In this document: piece by piece, positions 1 through 12,721 of the stretch | Layout: the number at the start of each line of letters is the position of its first letter | Numbering within the stretch: the first letter of the stretch is position 1 | Assembly (NCBI GenBank): GCA_018340805.1 | Contig: JACMZG010001908.1 | Location: 46,943,754-47,007,753 of the forward strand | Length of the DNA: 64,000 nt | Direction: 5' to 3' | From: Microvelia longipes | Lineage: Eukaryota; Arthropoda; Insecta; Hemiptera; Veliidae | The notes under the pieces: model-generated | What the model saw: the letters and a program-made list of their open reading frames with translations, nothing else | Database searches by the model: none | Told to the model about the DNA's origin: nothing | Position numbers and translations under genes: made by a program

Positions 1-2580
1 ACGCGTTTTTAGCAGCAGCTGCGTTTCTCTCTGCCTATGATTTATGGTGTTGTTTTAACATCCACAAAACTATATGTTAAGTATTCATGCAGATTGGTGT
101 AATGCAAAAAGGTAAAATTAAATAATTAGACAACTGTAAGTGTTCTGTTTAATTTTAAATTTAATCGCGTTACTTTATTTAAATTCCTTGAAGTTCACGC
201 GTACATTAAATTGTCCTGGAAGCCTCAGTTGGATTATTTTGCTAATACATTATGTACTTATATGCTCAGGAAAGCTTCTAAATATATTTCTTCCTATTAC
301 ATAGAAAACCGTTTATTTTGCCCTTTTTTACTCCTTGCTATTCCATGATACTATGATACGGATAGTATTTAACTTATACCGTAAAACATCTTTCGACATT
401 ATTTAAAAAATAATAATATTTTTACTCTTTTTCTCTTTATTGATATTAGTTACTTATTTCCAACAGCAATCTAATCTAACTTTAGTAGAAAATATTAATC
501 TTATTTTACAAGGCAGTATAATTTGTATTTTGTACCTGACTTCGGACTTACAAAAAAGCGAGGTATTATTCTGTTCATGTTGGGCTCAGACTTTTTAACC
601 AATGGTCTGCTGCAATAAAAGGGTTGCAATTGAAAGAGTTCACTAAATAGTTTTAGCTATAGAAACATTCTAGTAGACACCTAGATAAATTCCACAGTAG
701 AACAATACAGGATTCAGGTAAAATCTTCCATTCATATCTTCCATTCCAAATAGTTCCTCTTATTTTGAAATTCCCAAAAAAACTTTTTTAATTTTCCTGA
801 CTAAATTGTTGATCGTGTGTGAAGTTTTCTTGAGCTTCTATTATCAAAGACATACCTAACATTTTTTTTTATTTCAAACTACAAAATATTTGATTTTATT
901 TTAACACTTTTATTAACTCTTAAAACTCTTACAAAATTGAAAAGCTTGAAAATGATTGTTTCACCACTTTATTACTTGGTTTTAACTACTTTGTTAATAA
1001 ATAAGCCTTATTAAAAGCTAATAGGAAATAAATTGTTGAACGTTCTTAAAGGTCTTCGCTAGAGGAACTGCAAAATTGAGAAATACTGCGCTTACAGAGT
1101 TTTGAGTAAGGTATCGTTGGACTTTAAATACCACATAACGATACCCTTTTTTTAAAAAAAAAAAAATGATTGAATGATTTAAAAAAATATGTTATCACAG
1201 GTCATGTTAAATTTTAACCAAAATAAGTTTCTCCTTTGGAATCGATTTTGTACACTGTTCCATCAAAATCGTATTAGCCGCTTAACCTCAATACAATACA
1301 AACCTTATTTTAAAATTTGGCGGGAACTGGCCTATAATATGAAATGCGTCAGTCCCAATTGGGGCGCTGGCGCGTGTACTGGTTGCAAAGATCTTAAATA
1401 AAGGGGATGACGCATCAAGGAACATTTATGACGTCATGGAAGTTGTATGAAATAATAATGTTTGAACACAAAACTTCTAACCGTGGTCTGATCAGGCTTA
1501 AATGTTATTTAATGTACAAATATAATGGTTAACACCCTTATTAATTTTAAATTTACTGTCGACATTAGTTCTGTTTTTTCACTATTCACGTTTTTCAAGT
1601 AATAAATTTGAAAATTTGCTTATATCGTGCCGGTATGCCGTTTCTATAAACTAGTAACATGATGAACTGATATAGGAAAACAAGCATGTGGTCGCGAAGC
1701 CACATTTTATAATTTCTTTTATCGTTGAAGTTTCACTCTCAAACATTGATTTTACTAATTTTTGTTCATTGTTCTTTCTCACCTAGAACCACCACTCTTT
1801 CTAACAGGTTAATTATTCATTTTAATAAACAATCTTCTTTTCTATTATAGATACAAAAAGATCTCAATAACTTTTTCACCAAAATGAGAAAAGTAATTAC
1901 AGAAATCTTAAAGGAGACAAGACAGTATGAAACTCACAAAATACTTCATTTTCTTCCGAGATTTGTCTGATTTTAAACATCTTAAACAGGAAAACAGCGA
2001 CGTAATTCGATTAAAACAAGATTTACACTGTGAAACACAGTTTTTTACCAACTCCTGTCGCTTCCCAAAGTACAAAAAGTACTTTTGAAAATTACTTTGT
2101 TTCCCAGCTGGTAAATTAGATAATTTCAGAGATAAGGGAGTCGAGAGAAGTAAAATTACTATTGTTTTCTGTGAAACTTTTTTTCCGGAAAATTTCCCGA
2201 GATTACAGCCCTTAGCTTTTTTTGTTTGACTTGAATTCTCTCTCAAAAGAGAGCAAATTCACTAACAGCTCTCTTAGTCTGAATTAAACAGTCATTTACT
2301 CTTTGTCAAATTTAGTTAGAGAAGAACTTTCAGCTCTTAATTGGGCTCATTTTGTTTTGTTATAAGATTTTTTAAATTGAATACTTTTAAATCACTACTC
2401 TTTGATGTAGTTTTATAGAAAACCTGTCATAAATTGGTTTTATTGACATCGATTTACTAGTAAATTTTATTGATTCAATTTTATTATATTCCTCATTTTT
2501 TTTTGTCACTACTACGTATAGTGGAATAGAATAACAAGTAAATCGACGTCCTTAATACTCATCACATCGAATTTGCTACG
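1..2580. other. AT-rich DNA with no recognisable gene
   Basis: No credible coding region, RNA gene or repeat boundary was recognised here. Open frames are short (70 codons on plus at 1189, 112 codons on minus near 1908-2246) and their translations show no domain or motif. Base composition is the same AT-rich background as elsewhere. A GC-richer patch lies at about 1319-1395 without an identifiable structure. Confidence 0.5.
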
Positions 2581-2595
2581 CTCACTCTTCCTGCT

Positions 2596-2810
2596 TCTGA
2601 CTCGCTTCGCTCGTCCTCAGAATAAACAATATGCAAAATGTATACTACATGTCTTCAGACTCGCTTCGCTCGTCCTCAGAATATAATATATGCCAGATTT
2701 ATACTACAACATGTCCTATGACTCACTTCGCTCATCGTCAGAATATACAATATGTCAAATTTATACTACAACATGTCTTCTGACTCGCTTCGCTCGTCCT
2801 CATCTAGTAA
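2596..2810 (-). repeat. Tandem repeat of ~60 bp with GCGAAGC-type motif
   Basis: Four units start their conserved core at about 2602, 2661, 2723 and 2785 (spacing 59, 62 and 62 bp). On the minus strand the core reads GAGGACGAGCGAAGCGAGTC; the third unit carries substitutions. The rest of each unit is AT-rich and ends in an ACATGT-like segment. The array is the 3' part of the larger element at 2596-3467. Confidence 0.85.
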
Positions 2811-3467
2811 ATTTATCCGGATCATTCTCAGCGGTCACCCACAGCACTGACCACGCTAATTGCTTCTTAACTTATATGATCCAACAAAAATCATAGATAT
2901 ACTTGTCGTATTCAAACGAAACTTAAAACTTATTGTACTTATTTATTTCGTAATTCACTTGAACCGAATTTCAACTTAATTGGACTGTTTTCTGGTTTTT
3001 ACAATTTTTTAAAAAACGGACACAAGTCATTCAATGAAATTTGAACTAATGCTGATAATGAAATGAAACTAGGCATATATTGGTGTTATACATAGCCACA
3101 TGCGTGCCAATTCAATCCCATCGTATAATTATTCTGCGTTTTATAATTTTTTGAAATTTTCGCTGAGTCATTATTGGGGATTAATGACGTTATAAAAAAT
3201 ATTTTCCGAATAGCACAACAACAGCGGTAGACTGATTTTTGAAACCAAGTTTCAATTCCCGAGAATGTATACACTAGTTACGATGATAACTCACACCCCC
3301 CCCCCACACACACACACACACATACAGATAGACAACTTTGTGAAAACCACTCAGGAGCCTTTTAAACACCTAAAACGGATAATTCCGTTTTCATCCCGAT
3401 TTCGGATTTTTTTGCAAACACCTAACTTGTCCTATATACCTTCGGTATAAATGAGGAAAAGTAATAA
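2596..3467 (-). repeat. Dispersed repeat family A, copy 1 (5S-like SINE candidate)
   Basis: This stretch matches the segment 14836-15500 in inverted orientation. Shared landmarks, read on the minus strand, are a TTTTCCTCATTTGTACC start, a polypurine stretch, a TGTCTGT/CA-rich stretch, a GACGTCATTAATCC block, an ATTATCAGCATTAG block, TTTTTGTTGGATCAT, then GTGGTCAGTGCTG with GGGTGACCGCTGAGAATGA and a terminal GAGGACGAGCGAAGC motif. The GGGTGACC segment resembles the C box of 5S rRNA genes, which suggests a 5S-derived SINE; that assignment is an inference. The repeat relationship itself is direct. Confidence 0.7.
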
Positions 3468-3469
3468 TG

Positions 3470-3816
3470 GATGGAAGTCATTGGCAATGTACGTCTGTTA
3501 AATATGAAGTCAGCAGATGTATAAAACTGTTTTTATAAGAAACAATTGATAGCTAATGACTTCATTTAAGCAAATAAAAAAATAAAGAGATCTGTTACAC
3601 CTGGTATTGCAATACTTGGAAAACAACTGTTTCTTAACTTCAAAACATTTTGATCATTCGAAGATGATCAAATTAATGAATTGATTAGTACGGGCCTTAG
3701 TAATTATGTAGAATAAATACAAAAAATAATTTAACATTAAAGCAATAATGTGATGTAGGTTCATCCTTACTACCATTATGTACTTCTCTATTTAGAACTT
3801 AAAAGGAAATATAAGG
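3470..3816. other. AT-rich spacer, nothing recognised
   Basis: This spacer lies between repeat family A copy 1 and the large palindrome. No open frame, RNA signature or repeat was found. Confidence 0.5.
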
Positions 3817-4269
3817 CGCGGTCGAATATCTAGAACGTTGGATCACCAACAAACTTTTTTTATAATTTTATTTTCAAAATTTTCAGTAATTAGCCGGAAT
3901 TTTGATAAACGAAGTCTATTTCCGTAATCTGCACGCTCTTTTGGTTAATCTCAAAGAGTATTTACATTCACTCAACGATTTATTTTTAATCTAACTTGGT
4001 ACATACAGAACTACAGTTAGACGTCAATATTTTGTGTTATATTTTGACAAGTCAACATTGACGTCTAACAGTAGTTTATGTATGTACCAAGTTAGATTAA
4101 AAATAAATCGTTGAGTGAATGTAAATACTCTTTAAGATTAACCAAAAGAGCGTGCAGATAACGGAAATAGGCTTCGTTTATCACAAATCCGGCTAATTAC
4201 TGAAAATTTTGAAAATAAAATTATAAAAAAAGTTTGTTGGTGATCCAACGTTCTAGATATTCGACCGCG
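3817..4269. mobile_element. Long-arm foldback (MITE-like) element, 453 bp
   Basis: The left arm (3817-4028) and right arm (4057-4269) are near-perfect reverse complements of about 212 bp each, with a loop of about 28 nt. The ends read CGCGGTCGAATATC and its complement GATATTCGACCGCG. Arm differences are few substitutions and single-base indels. No open reading frame is present, so it is either non-autonomous or a palindromic insertion product. No clear target-site duplication is visible at the ends. Transcribed RNA would form a very long hairpin. Confidence 0.9.
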
Positions 4270-5090
4270 ATTTATTAAAAATTAAAATGAGAGTAAAATC
4301 ATAGTAAAAGAATAGAGTGGGATTATTGGGCTTTAACGTAGATTTAGGAATAAAATGGTAGCTTAGAATAACCGTCTTAAATAATTAAAAACTTATTTAA
4401 CGAACTATCTGTGATTAAGGCTCATATTTACCTACTAGGTGTAAGGGTCAACTTAGTTTATATGAAGAATCAACCATCACATATATTACATTTTAAAATT
4501 AAGATCAAAATGTGTCCTGTTAACCATTATTTGGATAAATTAGTCCTTTTTAACCAGGTTAAACAGGATAAACTAGTTCAAACATGTTATAATCATATTA
4601 GACATAATTTTATCGTTTAAAAATTGTCATATTTTGGCGTTGTATTCTACAACAACTGTTTTAACCAAATAAACAAGATTTAAATTACGAAACTGTTTTC
4701 AAAATCTTCTTTATGAAAAAAAGCTCTAACCGCTAAAATGATTGGAGTGATATCAATACAACACAGTAAATCATAAACAAAAGGAAATATATATATATAA
4801 TGAATTTATATATTTGATTCTATAGAGATGGTAGTAGTAATATGGGAGGGAGTAGTAGTAACTACCAGGCAAGTAGGCCTCGTTGTTAGACCCTTTTTGC
4901 CAGCTCCCTATGATAGTGTTCTACCTTTTAATTTCAAGTGTAGGTATATTTCATCTAATCTAGACAGAAGAGCCGTGAATATCTATGATTCCTCTCATGC
5001 TTTTGTTCCTCTTGTACATTTGCTTTTTTCAAGCAATCATACATATTTTCACTGACTCATATAGTCTAGTGAAAACTAGGAACAACACGT
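4270..5090. other. AT-rich DNA, no gene recognised
   Basis: Only short open frames occur (69 codons at 4411 and 75 codons at 4828 on plus), with translations lacking any recognisable domain. A short (TA)n tract sits at about 4787-4800. Confidence 0.5.
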
Positions 5091-5150
5091 GCCCTCGCTG
5101 TTAAACAAAACCTCTATACACTTTAACCACTACACCACGGGTGACTCCTT
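5085..5150 (-). repeat. Decayed tRNA-derived SINE head
   Basis: On the minus strand, 5143-5121 reads as GTGGTGTAGTGGTTAAAG, an RNA polymerase III A-box-like segment nearly identical to the head of the SINE at 24905-25117. A weak GAGGGCACGTGTTG segment follows where a B box would lie, but it lacks the GGTTCRANNCC consensus. It looks like an eroded relative of that SINE. Confidence 0.55.
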
Positions 5151-5854
5151 GAGGTAATAACTAAACAATTTTTAGGGACTGGAATTAGCCGTGGAAAAAT
5201 AAACATAAGCAATTTAGAGATAGCTTTCACACCTACTTCACAATTTTACAGAAATTTTTAATCGAGCTAGGTTAGCTGTGTAATTTAGCTATTTCGTTTT
5301 TACTTTTGTCGCGTGATAAAACTGTTTTTAATTCTTTCCCTGATTTTTAATAAAACAGAGGTAAAACCTAGGCAATCACTGCATAAAGGAATGCGAAATA
5401 ATTTTATTTTCATATTATAGTGTGAATATTTTAATTAAATAATATAATGTGATGATGATATAGAGTGAAAAGGGTTTTTTAGTTTGATTTAAATTTAATT
5501 CTAAAGAAACACAACAAAGAGTTTTATAATAAAAATAAAATTAAAAAGAAGTATATAATACCTGGTCCTTTTGCTCCTCCAGACATGAGTCGCCCCAACC
5601 TGAATATGACAGCCCTCTCGTACTCTTGAACGACCTACGCAGAACATGATAATGTTAAAAACCATCAAGTCATCTGATCTAGAAAGAGGTTTATGGAATG
5701 GAAAAATTAGTTCCCTTTTATAATATACGACTTTAAACGTCACGTGATAAACTCGTTTGATGTAGTGTTCCTTTAATCTGTAGAGAGTAAGTGAATCTAG
5801 TAAAGCGTTGCATTAGATACTAGTGACAGAAAAAGTAATAATTAAAACAGTGCC

Positions 5855-6330
5855 TGGTTTGCTCGATAGAATGCTTGTATTATTGATAAATAATAAGCTT
5901 CAGTCCTCTACAGTGCATATAATATAAATAATAAATTGTAGGAGTTGCTCTAATAAATAGTAGAAGAAGTTCGCTTCGCTCGCTTGATTGTTACAATAAT
6001 TAATCAAATATACAAACAAAAATCTTACTTCGCACTCTAGATTGCTTGTCTCACTAATTTCTTATAATGATACAGAGTAAAAATAAGTTTATTTGCTTGC
6101 TGGATTGCTCATATTAATAGTGATACATAGTGCATCTCACTTCGCACGCTGAATTGCTTATTAATGATATATAATGATGATATGATGATAATGATATGTA
6201 ATGAGGAGCTCGCTGGCTTCCTGAATTGCTTAAAATATGGACGAAGAAAATTATGGCTCGCTAAATTGCTTATATTATTAATGATATAAAATAGTAAGAG
6301 GCTCTAGCTTCGCTAATTATGTTGCATGTG
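5855..6330. repeat. Degenerate tandem repeat, ~60-70 bp units
   Basis: About seven imperfect units share a pattern of (CTTCGC)(A/T)CGCT(G/A)(G/A)ATTGCTT followed by AT-rich sequence with AATGATAT. Clear anchors lie near 5865, 5970, 6035, 6095, 6145, 6210 and 6260. One unit (5968-5985) contains TTCGCTTCGCTCGCTT, similar to the tail motif of repeat family A. No coding potential was seen. Confidence 0.6.
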
Positions 6331-6339
6331 TTCATTATA

Positions 6340-6851
6340 ATAATTAGTAAAACAGGGGTTCACCGTTACTTCACAAGCAGTTATTTTCATTTGAAGAATA
6401 ACAATTTTTGCCTCTGTTTTTAGAGGAAGTCACTTAGCCACTTATTTATTTATTTTAATTTTTATTAAATTCATACATTAATTATATGGAATATTATCAT
6501 AAAAGATCATTAAATACATAATTTATAATGTGGTTAGTAATTAAGTTTTGTCTAAAAAATGATAAAAAAATATGGAAGAATAAACAAATTTAATGTATAA
6601 ATTAAAAATGTTACAGGTCAAAAGGCTAGAAAACTATATTACAGCATTACACATGAATTGAAGAGAAATGCAAATCATTCTGGGTTTTAAACCCATTTTT
6701 TTAAGATATTGCTTAAATATACATGTAATATTGCTGCTCTACTAAGCAATTAGCAATTATTTAGTTAATTTTAAAAAAACAAGTTTAACTTTATTATAAG
6801 GACGCTGAGCAGTGGAGTAAACACAGATAGCAAATGACAACACCGATATCA
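6340..6851. other. AT-rich spacer, nothing recognised
   Basis: This is AT-rich sequence with short homopolymer runs and no recognisable feature. Confidence 0.45.
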
Positions 6852-7277
6852 CTCTACAAAACCTTTATTAAAACAGAGCCGACTTTTAGTCTTAGAACTA
6901 TCATCAGAGCCGGCTTTCGGTCTTAGAACTATCATCAGAAACGGCTTTCGGTCTCAAAACTATCATCAGAAACGGCTTTCGGTTCAGAACTATCATCAGT
7001 AACGGCTTTCGGTCTCAGAACTATCATCAGAAACGGCTTTCGGTCTCAGAGCTATCATCAGGACCGGCATTCGGTCTCAGAACTATCATTAGAGCTGGCT
7101 TTTGGTTACAGTACTATTATCAGAGCTAGCTTTGATAATACTAGAGCAGTTAAAATGGAGTCTGCTGTATGACTCTGTCTAAAAAGTCAGACTAGGGTCT
7201 CCATCTTCATCTATCCGGCTCTAATGGTGATAGTCAAACCGAAAGCTGGCTCTACTTTAAATAAAGGTTTTGTAGAG
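6852..7277. mobile_element. TIR element carrying an internal minisatellite
   Basis: The ends are inverted repeats: CTCTACAAAACCTTTATT at 6852 and its complement ending at 7277. The inversion continues inward with AGAGCC and ACTTT-like segments. The interior holds a minisatellite (about 6876-7135) and then a unique 100-bp stretch. There is no transposase frame, so it is best described as a non-autonomous DNA element or MITE. The superfamily is not determined, and no convincing target duplication is visible. Confidence 0.75.
6876..7135 (-). repeat. ~36-bp minisatellite inside the TIR element
   Basis: About seven units share GGCTTTCGGTCTCAGAAC followed by TATCATCAG on the plus strand. Read on the minus strand, each unit is CTGATGATAG, then a short possible stem, then GACCGAAAGCC. 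The first and last units are the most diverged. See the findings for the hammerhead-like resemblance. Confidence 0.85.
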
Positions 7278-8640
7278 GGATCTTATTTTCATCATCGGTC
7301 ATTTTATTTTCATTGAATCTCATAAAATTATCTTGTAACTACCTATTGACGTATATAATAATAAGGATTGATTTCTGATCTGTATACAGCATAGAGGGTA
7401 TTTACCGTGTTTCTACCCTTTAGACAGTATTGCCAACCTGTATTGGACAAGGATGCTTGAAATTTAATCAACCAAGATAGAATAACTCTCCTCTAAACTC
7501 TCGTTTAGGTCCTTTTAACTTCCATATAAAAAATCCACTAAAGAAAAAGACCAGATAAAAAAGAAGGTATAGAAAGTAACATATTAGATTGAAAATGAAA
7601 CTTTCCTCCTTTTTACTTTTCTTCTTTTATGAAGCAAGTATAAAGGAAAAGTAATGCCAGCGCTTTAAAAATCCGAAACTAATAATTCACTTGAATTATC
7701 CGTATCAGAGACATCTGTGATCTTATGGGCGGTCGGAATAATGCTGTTTGTATGTTGACTGGTGGATTAAATAGTGCATTATGCTACAAGCTTGTAAAGA
7801 AGGTATTTGTTTAACCGTGGTGACTATATATACAGTCAAGCGAAGCGAGACAGGGTAAGGAGCTGAGGTATAAATGCTATTCCCAGTCTTGTTAGCATAT
7901 ACTATTTTTTTCAGGCGTAGTAATAGTAAACAACTATATAGAAGAAAAACATTATAATGTATACAAATTTGCCGATACAATTCTTTCAATCGATTCGTTA
8001 GCCAAAATTTAAATTTTGGCGGCATATTTTCAATGTCTAAATCACTTTCTATGATTATTAAACACTTAATAATAATTAATTAATAACTCCATTTCCGAAA
8101 TGCATTTTTACTCCTGCCGACAGTAAAAAAGGCGGTAAAATACGCACTTCGTCTACTTTTTTGAGGATGTAAAGTGCCTATATTATAACTGCCCGAAAAA
8201 AATCTTCAACGCAGATTATCAGTAAAGATAATATTTTTTATCTACTCCTTGTATTGTAAGTTCTACTTACAGTCTTGTTATCTCACACTGTAAATGTACT
8301 TTTACTCCCTAGGGAGGAAAAGTGAAAGTGTTGCCAACTTGACAGAATTTTTAATTAAAATTTTAGGAATTTTCGGCAATTTTTAGGATTTTTTTGGTGT
8401 TATGTTGGTACTACGGGTAGAATATACAATATACACACTCTAATGTTTAAATTAAAAATATAGTATTACTCATTATTCTATTGACAGCTTACAATAAAAT
8501 AATGTGAAGATAGTGGCTTTATTCTCTCTTCATCAGAGTAATTGACACGGTAAGAATAAACTAAACTAACACAATAACAATTAAGGAGCTGAAGAATATA
8601 TTAATAGTTAGTATTAGTTCTCTAGTCGTAAATAAAATTT
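7278..8640. other. AT-rich DNA, no gene recognised
   Basis: The longest frame (100 codons, minus, about 7723-8025) has no recognisable motif. A single AGCGAAGCGAG motif lies at 7840-7850. A short palindrome surrounds TACTCCCTAGGGAG at about 8305-8320. Nothing else was recognised. Confidence 0.45.
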
Positions 8641-8832
8641 ATTATGCAACAAGGGATGAAAGTTTTCAGCTCTCGTATTATCTCCCTCGTCAAGCCTTGG
8701 GAGCCAAAATGTTAGATAACTCCCTCGGCCTACCGGCCTCGTGAGCTAATGAAGTTTCCTCCTTCGGCGCTGCCTTAGGACGAAACTTTAACTTGAGCTG
8801 TAAAACTTACTTTCATACCTTGTTGCATAAAT
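8641..8832. mobile_element. MITE with ~30-bp terminal inverted repeats
   Basis: The left end reads TTATGCAACAAGGGATGAAA and continues to TTTTCAGCTC. The right end is its complement with TACTTTCATACCTTGTTGCA. The interior is GC-richer than the flanks, with a small palindrome around CCTCGGCCTACCGGCCTCG and a CTCCTTCGGCG segment. No reading frame is present. The flanking bases are AT-rich (TTA/TAA), so the target duplication cannot be fixed. Confidence 0.8.
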
Positions 8833-11800
8833 AACTATTAGATACATTCTAGTAATGCTAAAGTCATTAATGCCTGTAGTTACGCCCTAATAACACTGAT
8901 GGCTGGAAAGCTTGTAGTTACATTCTATTGCGAACTATTTTATTTAGTGTTCCAATAATGACTTAGCAATGTAGCACACATGTAGTCCAATGAGACATAG
9001 CACCAACGAAATTGCTATGTTTTATCTAATTACTAGCTTAGTTAATTTTTTATCGAACGACATGAATGCGTTTATTTTTTTAAAAACTCTTCTTAAATAT
9101 TTAAAGAAATCACTATAAAAAACGTTGGATTTTTTCTGAAATTTAATTAGTTGTTTCTTTGATAGGACTTGAGCTAGTACCAAGTTTTTTTTAAATCTGA
9201 TCAACCGATTGACCAGTATCTTGTTTGCAGTGAAGTGCAAATTGCACATACACTATATATTGCCACATTAATTTTTACTAACATACAGGCACAAACGTAT
9301 TTTTAATTATTGGGATCTTCAGGTCCTTAAACATGTACATTTAATAAAAAAAAGGTAGGTACAACGTATTTCATATTACAAGGTCCTTTCTTTATATTTT
9401 TCTAATTCTAAAAGATAAAAATTTGAAATGTAGATACATGAAATATGGTAAAAACCGAGTTGTTAAAAAACTGAAGAAAAAGAAGAGAGTTCGGACGAGC
9501 GATTAGTTAGAGGAGAGCTTTTACAGGAAACCAGAGGAAATAGAGATGAAAAATTATTTCCTAATGTTTTTCTCTCTCGCCGAGTACTCTCTCTTTCCTT
9601 TAACTATGGTCCTTTATTTATTGATAGATAAAAATTCGAATAAAAATTAACAGAATCAAAATCTTAAAGAATCTAATGGAGTTTGCAACATCGAGTCCAT
9701 TCTACTTTCAAAATTCGGGTACGGTGTACCTCGGAACTTTTCCTGATTACGTCGGATTCGCTACGCTCCTTATAAAGAGGCTGATTGTTGTTGAAGTTTT
9801 ACTAGATTGGTATAAATTGCTAAATGTTTATGATTATATAAAAAATTATGATTCAGAAAATTAATACAACGTTGTCAATAAAATCTAAAGGGCAGCAAAA
9901 CAGACCTTAAGTATGGTTTTTGTGCTATTGTTCAACTCTTAGGCATAAAAATGCTTGACACTGGTGATGAAATTTATTTATAAAATTTCGGTTTTGGGTT
10001 TTTAGGGTAAACCATATTGCTTCTTATACTTAGGAAAGCAGGCGAGGAAATATAATAAGAGAAGAAATAATTATATAAAAACAAACTTTTAATACAAATA
10101 AGTATACCTCATGCAACTTCTGTCAAAAATATCGCGAGAACTACCTCAAGTCGTTGCTAGTGTTGCGCTCTACGATTAAACTTTCTTTTGCTATCCCCTG
10201 TATTTCAAATATTTTATGATAGGAAAACAAACAACAACCTAGAAAAGGAAACCAGGTCCTCCGTGACATGTTACCAATGATACCTTAACGACCTGAGTTA
10301 GGCTACAGTTAAGCAATTAAATGCACAAACTAAATGTGTAACAACCCTCAATTTAACCAGAATGAACACAAAATTTAATGCCAATCGAAATTAGCCGATC
10401 ACAGTTATAATGTACTTATGCATAAAATATTCCTTTGATTGTTGCTGTCTTTCTAATTTACAAATTGGAAAATAATGTTTTATGCTGATATGGGCTGTGA
10501 AAAGTAGTAAGCGTAGTCTATTTTTTCCAGAGGTCAGAGACAGTAAAAAACAAAGAAATAAAGAATTTACTTTTTTTTTAAACTAAAAACTTTTTAAAAA
10601 CTATAAACTTGTTAAACTTGATTATAAAGGAAAATTTAATATTTGTTTTCTTCTTTTTATGCCAAAAATAATACGTTTAGAATTTGCTACATTATTTACA
10701 ATAATATATCATTTTAATGTTTTATTTTTATTATTTACTGTTTTATTATTAATTTACTATTTTATTAAAATATTAAATTAATAATCCGTTTAAGAATTAA
10801 CAGCCATTAAATGATGATGTTAATATATTTTTTAATAATCAACTGATTTGTTGACGTTTATAGCTTGATTGTAGCGCAAAAATCGGCAGTATTTTGATTT
10901 TACTGCACTTTTGATAAATATTCCAGTGATTACTTTATCTCCCTAAAATGTAAAAATCTAATAAAATCACAAGTAAAAAGATTTCTAAATACAGAGTAGA
11001 TGTAATTTTAATTTAAATGCTTAATGAATTTATGCCCTTGTAATGAAAAAAATAGGTTCTCACAATGTTTTTATGCTCTATAGTTACTATTTCACAGCGC
11101 AACTCTAAAAAAATATTCCTAACGGGTAGTTTTTAAAAGAATGTTACTTTGCTTGCTAATAAACTTAACTTTATCTAAAACTATGAAAAATTGGCCAAGA
11201 GGAAAAAGAAAGATCGAAGCTATCAGAAGTTTGAACTCGTCCAATCCGGGTCGATACTGAGGGTGAGAATTGTTTCAAATAAAAAAACTTGCTACTTATA
11301 TCGGACAGCAAATACTACCTTAGCCCTAATAAAGTATAAGCTTCCAAACTTTACTTTATCTAATGAATCTATGGCTTAGCAAGTTTTTATGATTTATACT
11401 ATCGTGTATCGTAAAAAGAATTTGTTAAAACAAGTAAGTTATACATCTTAATCATAATTTATAGAAGAACTTTATCATAACAAATCGGTGAAGAGATTTG
11501 AGAAAAGCTTTAAGCATAATAGAGCATCAGCTTATATGAGAAAAATAAAATTCGATACGTCGTAGAAAACTCTAAAATAAAGATAAAATGAGAAATAAGT
11601 AGCATATCGAATGGTGAAATCCACTCAATTGGTCTGTTTAAGATAAAAATAAGGAATTTAAGGTAAATTTAAGTTTCTATAGGTTGCATGAACCACTTTA
11701 CTTACTCTCAGTATATTGTGTGTGAATAATTGAAGAGAACAAATTTCTTACAAAAAAATGTCAAAAATAGGGACAAGTTTCTAGAACCAGAACTGTTAAA

Positions 11801-12260
11801 GTAAAAACTTAATAATGCCCACTCAGATAGGTAGTAGGAGAGGCTTATCTATCTAGGGCTTAACCCTCCATGAAGGGTTCCAAAACGGTGTTAAATTAAT
11901 CCATAAAAGTAAACAAAAATCCAAAATTTCCTACTATACACTCAAACAACTTGGCGGGGTCTTAAACCACAATCTCATAATACTTTCACCAATGGATAAA
12001 AGGAATTAAAATCAAACATAACTGTTAAACAACTGTTAAGATTGATTTAACAATCAATCAATTTAACTGTCAAATATAACGTTAAATTTGGGCCCAAGGC
12101 CCCGGTCGAAACCGAGTCCCGGAGACACCTGTTGAAAAGCAACGACAATCGGCGTCGTCTCGTTGAGAAACGTGAGTTCACGTGACATCAATGAACCAAT
12201 GACAGCTACGAACGATGCCGCCTTTATTTAGAAGTACGAATTCAAACTTGAAAATATTCC
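8833..12260. other. AT-rich DNA, no gene recognised
   Basis: No frame longer than about 75 codons occurs and none of the translations resembles a known family. A GCTACGCTC motif at 9750 is similar to the repeat family A tail. GC-richer sequence at 12088-12200 (GGCCCCGGTCGAAACC and surroundings) could be a repeat fragment but was not identified. Confidence 0.45.
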
Positions 12261-12270
12261 TTATTCTTAA

Positions 12271-12509
12271 AAAATAAAATAAAATAAAATGCCCGTTTTA
12301 GGGTCTTTCGGCCCATCAGGGTATTCACCCTGCGGGAACCACCTCAGGTGGGTAGCATCTACTACACTCTAAGAATTAATTAAAGTTGGCGAAATCTTTT
12401 TAATACAAATACTATTCATAAAATCTTAGAGCATATCCCGGGCTGCGAACCCCGGCCCTCCGGTGCCGAAATCGAACGCCTATACGATCACGGCCACGGA
12501 GGCAGATTA
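12271..12509 (-). mobile_element. tRNA-derived SINE, copy 1, with target-site duplication
   Basis: On the minus strand the element begins near 12505 with CTGCCTCCGTGGCCGTGATC (an A-box-like region), followed by GGGGTTCGCAGCCCG, a good RNA polymerase III B box. It then runs through a unique body to a (TTTTA)n tail at about 12270-12290. The 10-bp sequence TTATTCTTAA occurs on both sides (12261-12270 and 12510-12519), a target-site duplication from target-primed retroposition. A second copy lies at 21440-21665, with only scattered substitutions between the two. SINEs depend on a LINE partner's reverse transcriptase; no partner is proven here. Confidence 0.92.
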
Positions 12510-12721
12510 TTATTCTTAACATTTTGACTAAATTACGACAAAATTTAAAGCTCAAAATGAATATCAAGAATAACTATAACAGCACAGTTTCTAGAACAAA
12601 ACTAAGAACTTGGACTTCCCAATCAACACAGTCTTCACCAAAAGATTAAGGGGTCCAACTCCCTTATCACCAATGCCTTTACTGAATGATTGTGAACTTC
12701 AACTTCTTTACAACATATCTC

